DNA of 64,000 bases from contig CM067370.1 in assembly GCA_034401795.1 (NCBI GenBank), positions 66,771,188-66,835,187 on the forward strand. Reading direction: 5' to 3'. Origin of the DNA: Chaetoderma sp. LZ-2023a (Eukaryota; Mollusca; Caudofoveata; Chaetodermatida; Chaetodermatidae). Shown here in pieces: positions 63,483-64,000 of the stretch (position 1 is its first letter; each line of letters starts with the position of its first letter). Under the pieces are notes generated by a model. That model was given only the letters and a program-made list of their open reading frames with translations, searched no databases and was not told the DNA's origin. Both the position numbers and the translations under genes were made by a program.

Positions 63483-64000
63483 ACACAATAAGTTGCCATA
63501 ATTTAATCACCCAAATCAAATAAACACTATCAGCCGATTCTGTTAAAACAAATATTTGTTCAGACATTAACAACAGTTGGAATTAGTCAAATATATTTCT
63601 TATATTGTCTTGAAGACCAGAGCTTAAAGAAATATTCAACCAGAAAGATTTGTCATAAGAATAGTCCTAAATCTATCAATGAAATGATACAGGTGATTAC
63701 CATCTACAAGATGGCTTGGCTCTGCATGCTTGGTCAACACATGACTATGACATGGAATAAACCTACCTAATAATACACCCAACTGCCACCTAAATCTCTG
63801 TATATGACAACTGATATATTTCTTTCTTACAAGCGCACTGATGGTGAAATTTGGTTCTCTTAAGATGGCATTTATGACAGGTCTGCCTCTATATGTTTAT
63901 AGTGAAAACAGCTACAATAATGTGATCACAAACGAGGCCGTTCCTGATTTTGATGCACAATCATTATCACATCATTCATCGCTCTCTATCATCTCCCTGT
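63483..64000. other. Unclassified spacer to window end
   Basis: AT-rich, with no gene or repeat motif recognised. Confidence 0.4.

Overview
This window is non-coding, transposon-packed animal genomic DNA. No bacterial, archaeal or viral gene organisation is visible and no host protein-coding gene could be recognised with confidence. The repertoire comprises DIRS-like tyrosine-recombinase retrotransposons, L2/CR1-type and other non-LTR elements, a DD34E Tc1 transposon, hAT-type ends, a tRNA-derived SINE and a (TTAGGG)n tract, which indicates a metazoan that is not an arthropod. Long interspersed repeats carrying AAGATGGCCGCC-type motifs and ending in a CTCACTTGGCC...GGCCAGGTGAGCTAA hairpin resemble repeats I associate with marine molluscs and other lophotrochozoans. 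That assignment is inference, not proof.

Layout. 1-2.4 kb: minus-strand DIRS-like fragment (gag, start of RT). 2.7-5.4 kb: large foldback (inverted-repeat) structure with a perfect central hairpin, flanked by direct repeats. 5.7-6.8 kb: LINE RT fragment abutting a truncated DIRS element (A, 6.8-9.96 kb). 11.3-15.6 kb: tail of a LINE ORF split by a 3.85 kb hAT-type element with a clean 8-bp target duplication; that element itself contains a tandem duplication and a TTAA insertion. 15.6-18 kb: another LINE fragment split by a 1.56 kb hAT-like element. 18.4-21.9 kb: a LINE ('beta' family) split by a nested 1.56 kb CR1-like copy with a 10-bp duplication. 22.4-25.7 kb: the most complete LINE, with APE endonuclease, RT and C-terminal zinc-knuckle region, frameshifted. 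25.7-27.9 kb: two more beta fragments in opposite orientations. 30.6-32.5 kb: L2-type LINE. 32.5-33.95 kb: 345-bp tandem array containing a tRNA-derived SINE. 34.9-37.3 kb: LINE with an in-frame telomere-repeat insertion. 37.9-39.5 kb: intact Tc1/mariner element with a 341-aa transposase. 42.2-44.2 kb: CR1-like LINE. 46.1-52.1 kb: near full-length but decayed DIRS-like element B, with inverted ends and an internal complementary region. 52.1-52.6 kb: hAT-type MITE. 53.4-62.3 kb: 'AAGATGGCCGCC' repeats, one of which is split by DIRS-like element C (54,880-58,393).

How it fits together. The window is a stack of nested insertions, several of which can be ordered in time because the interrupted element reads across the junction. 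DIRS copy C keeps all the terminal structures expected of the DIRS mechanism, namely inverted ends plus an internal region complementary to the joined ends, while having lost RT, RNase H and most of the recombinase. It therefore looks like a non-autonomous form mobilised by relatives such as B. The only open, full-length enzyme gene is the Tc1 transposase at 38,204-39,229.
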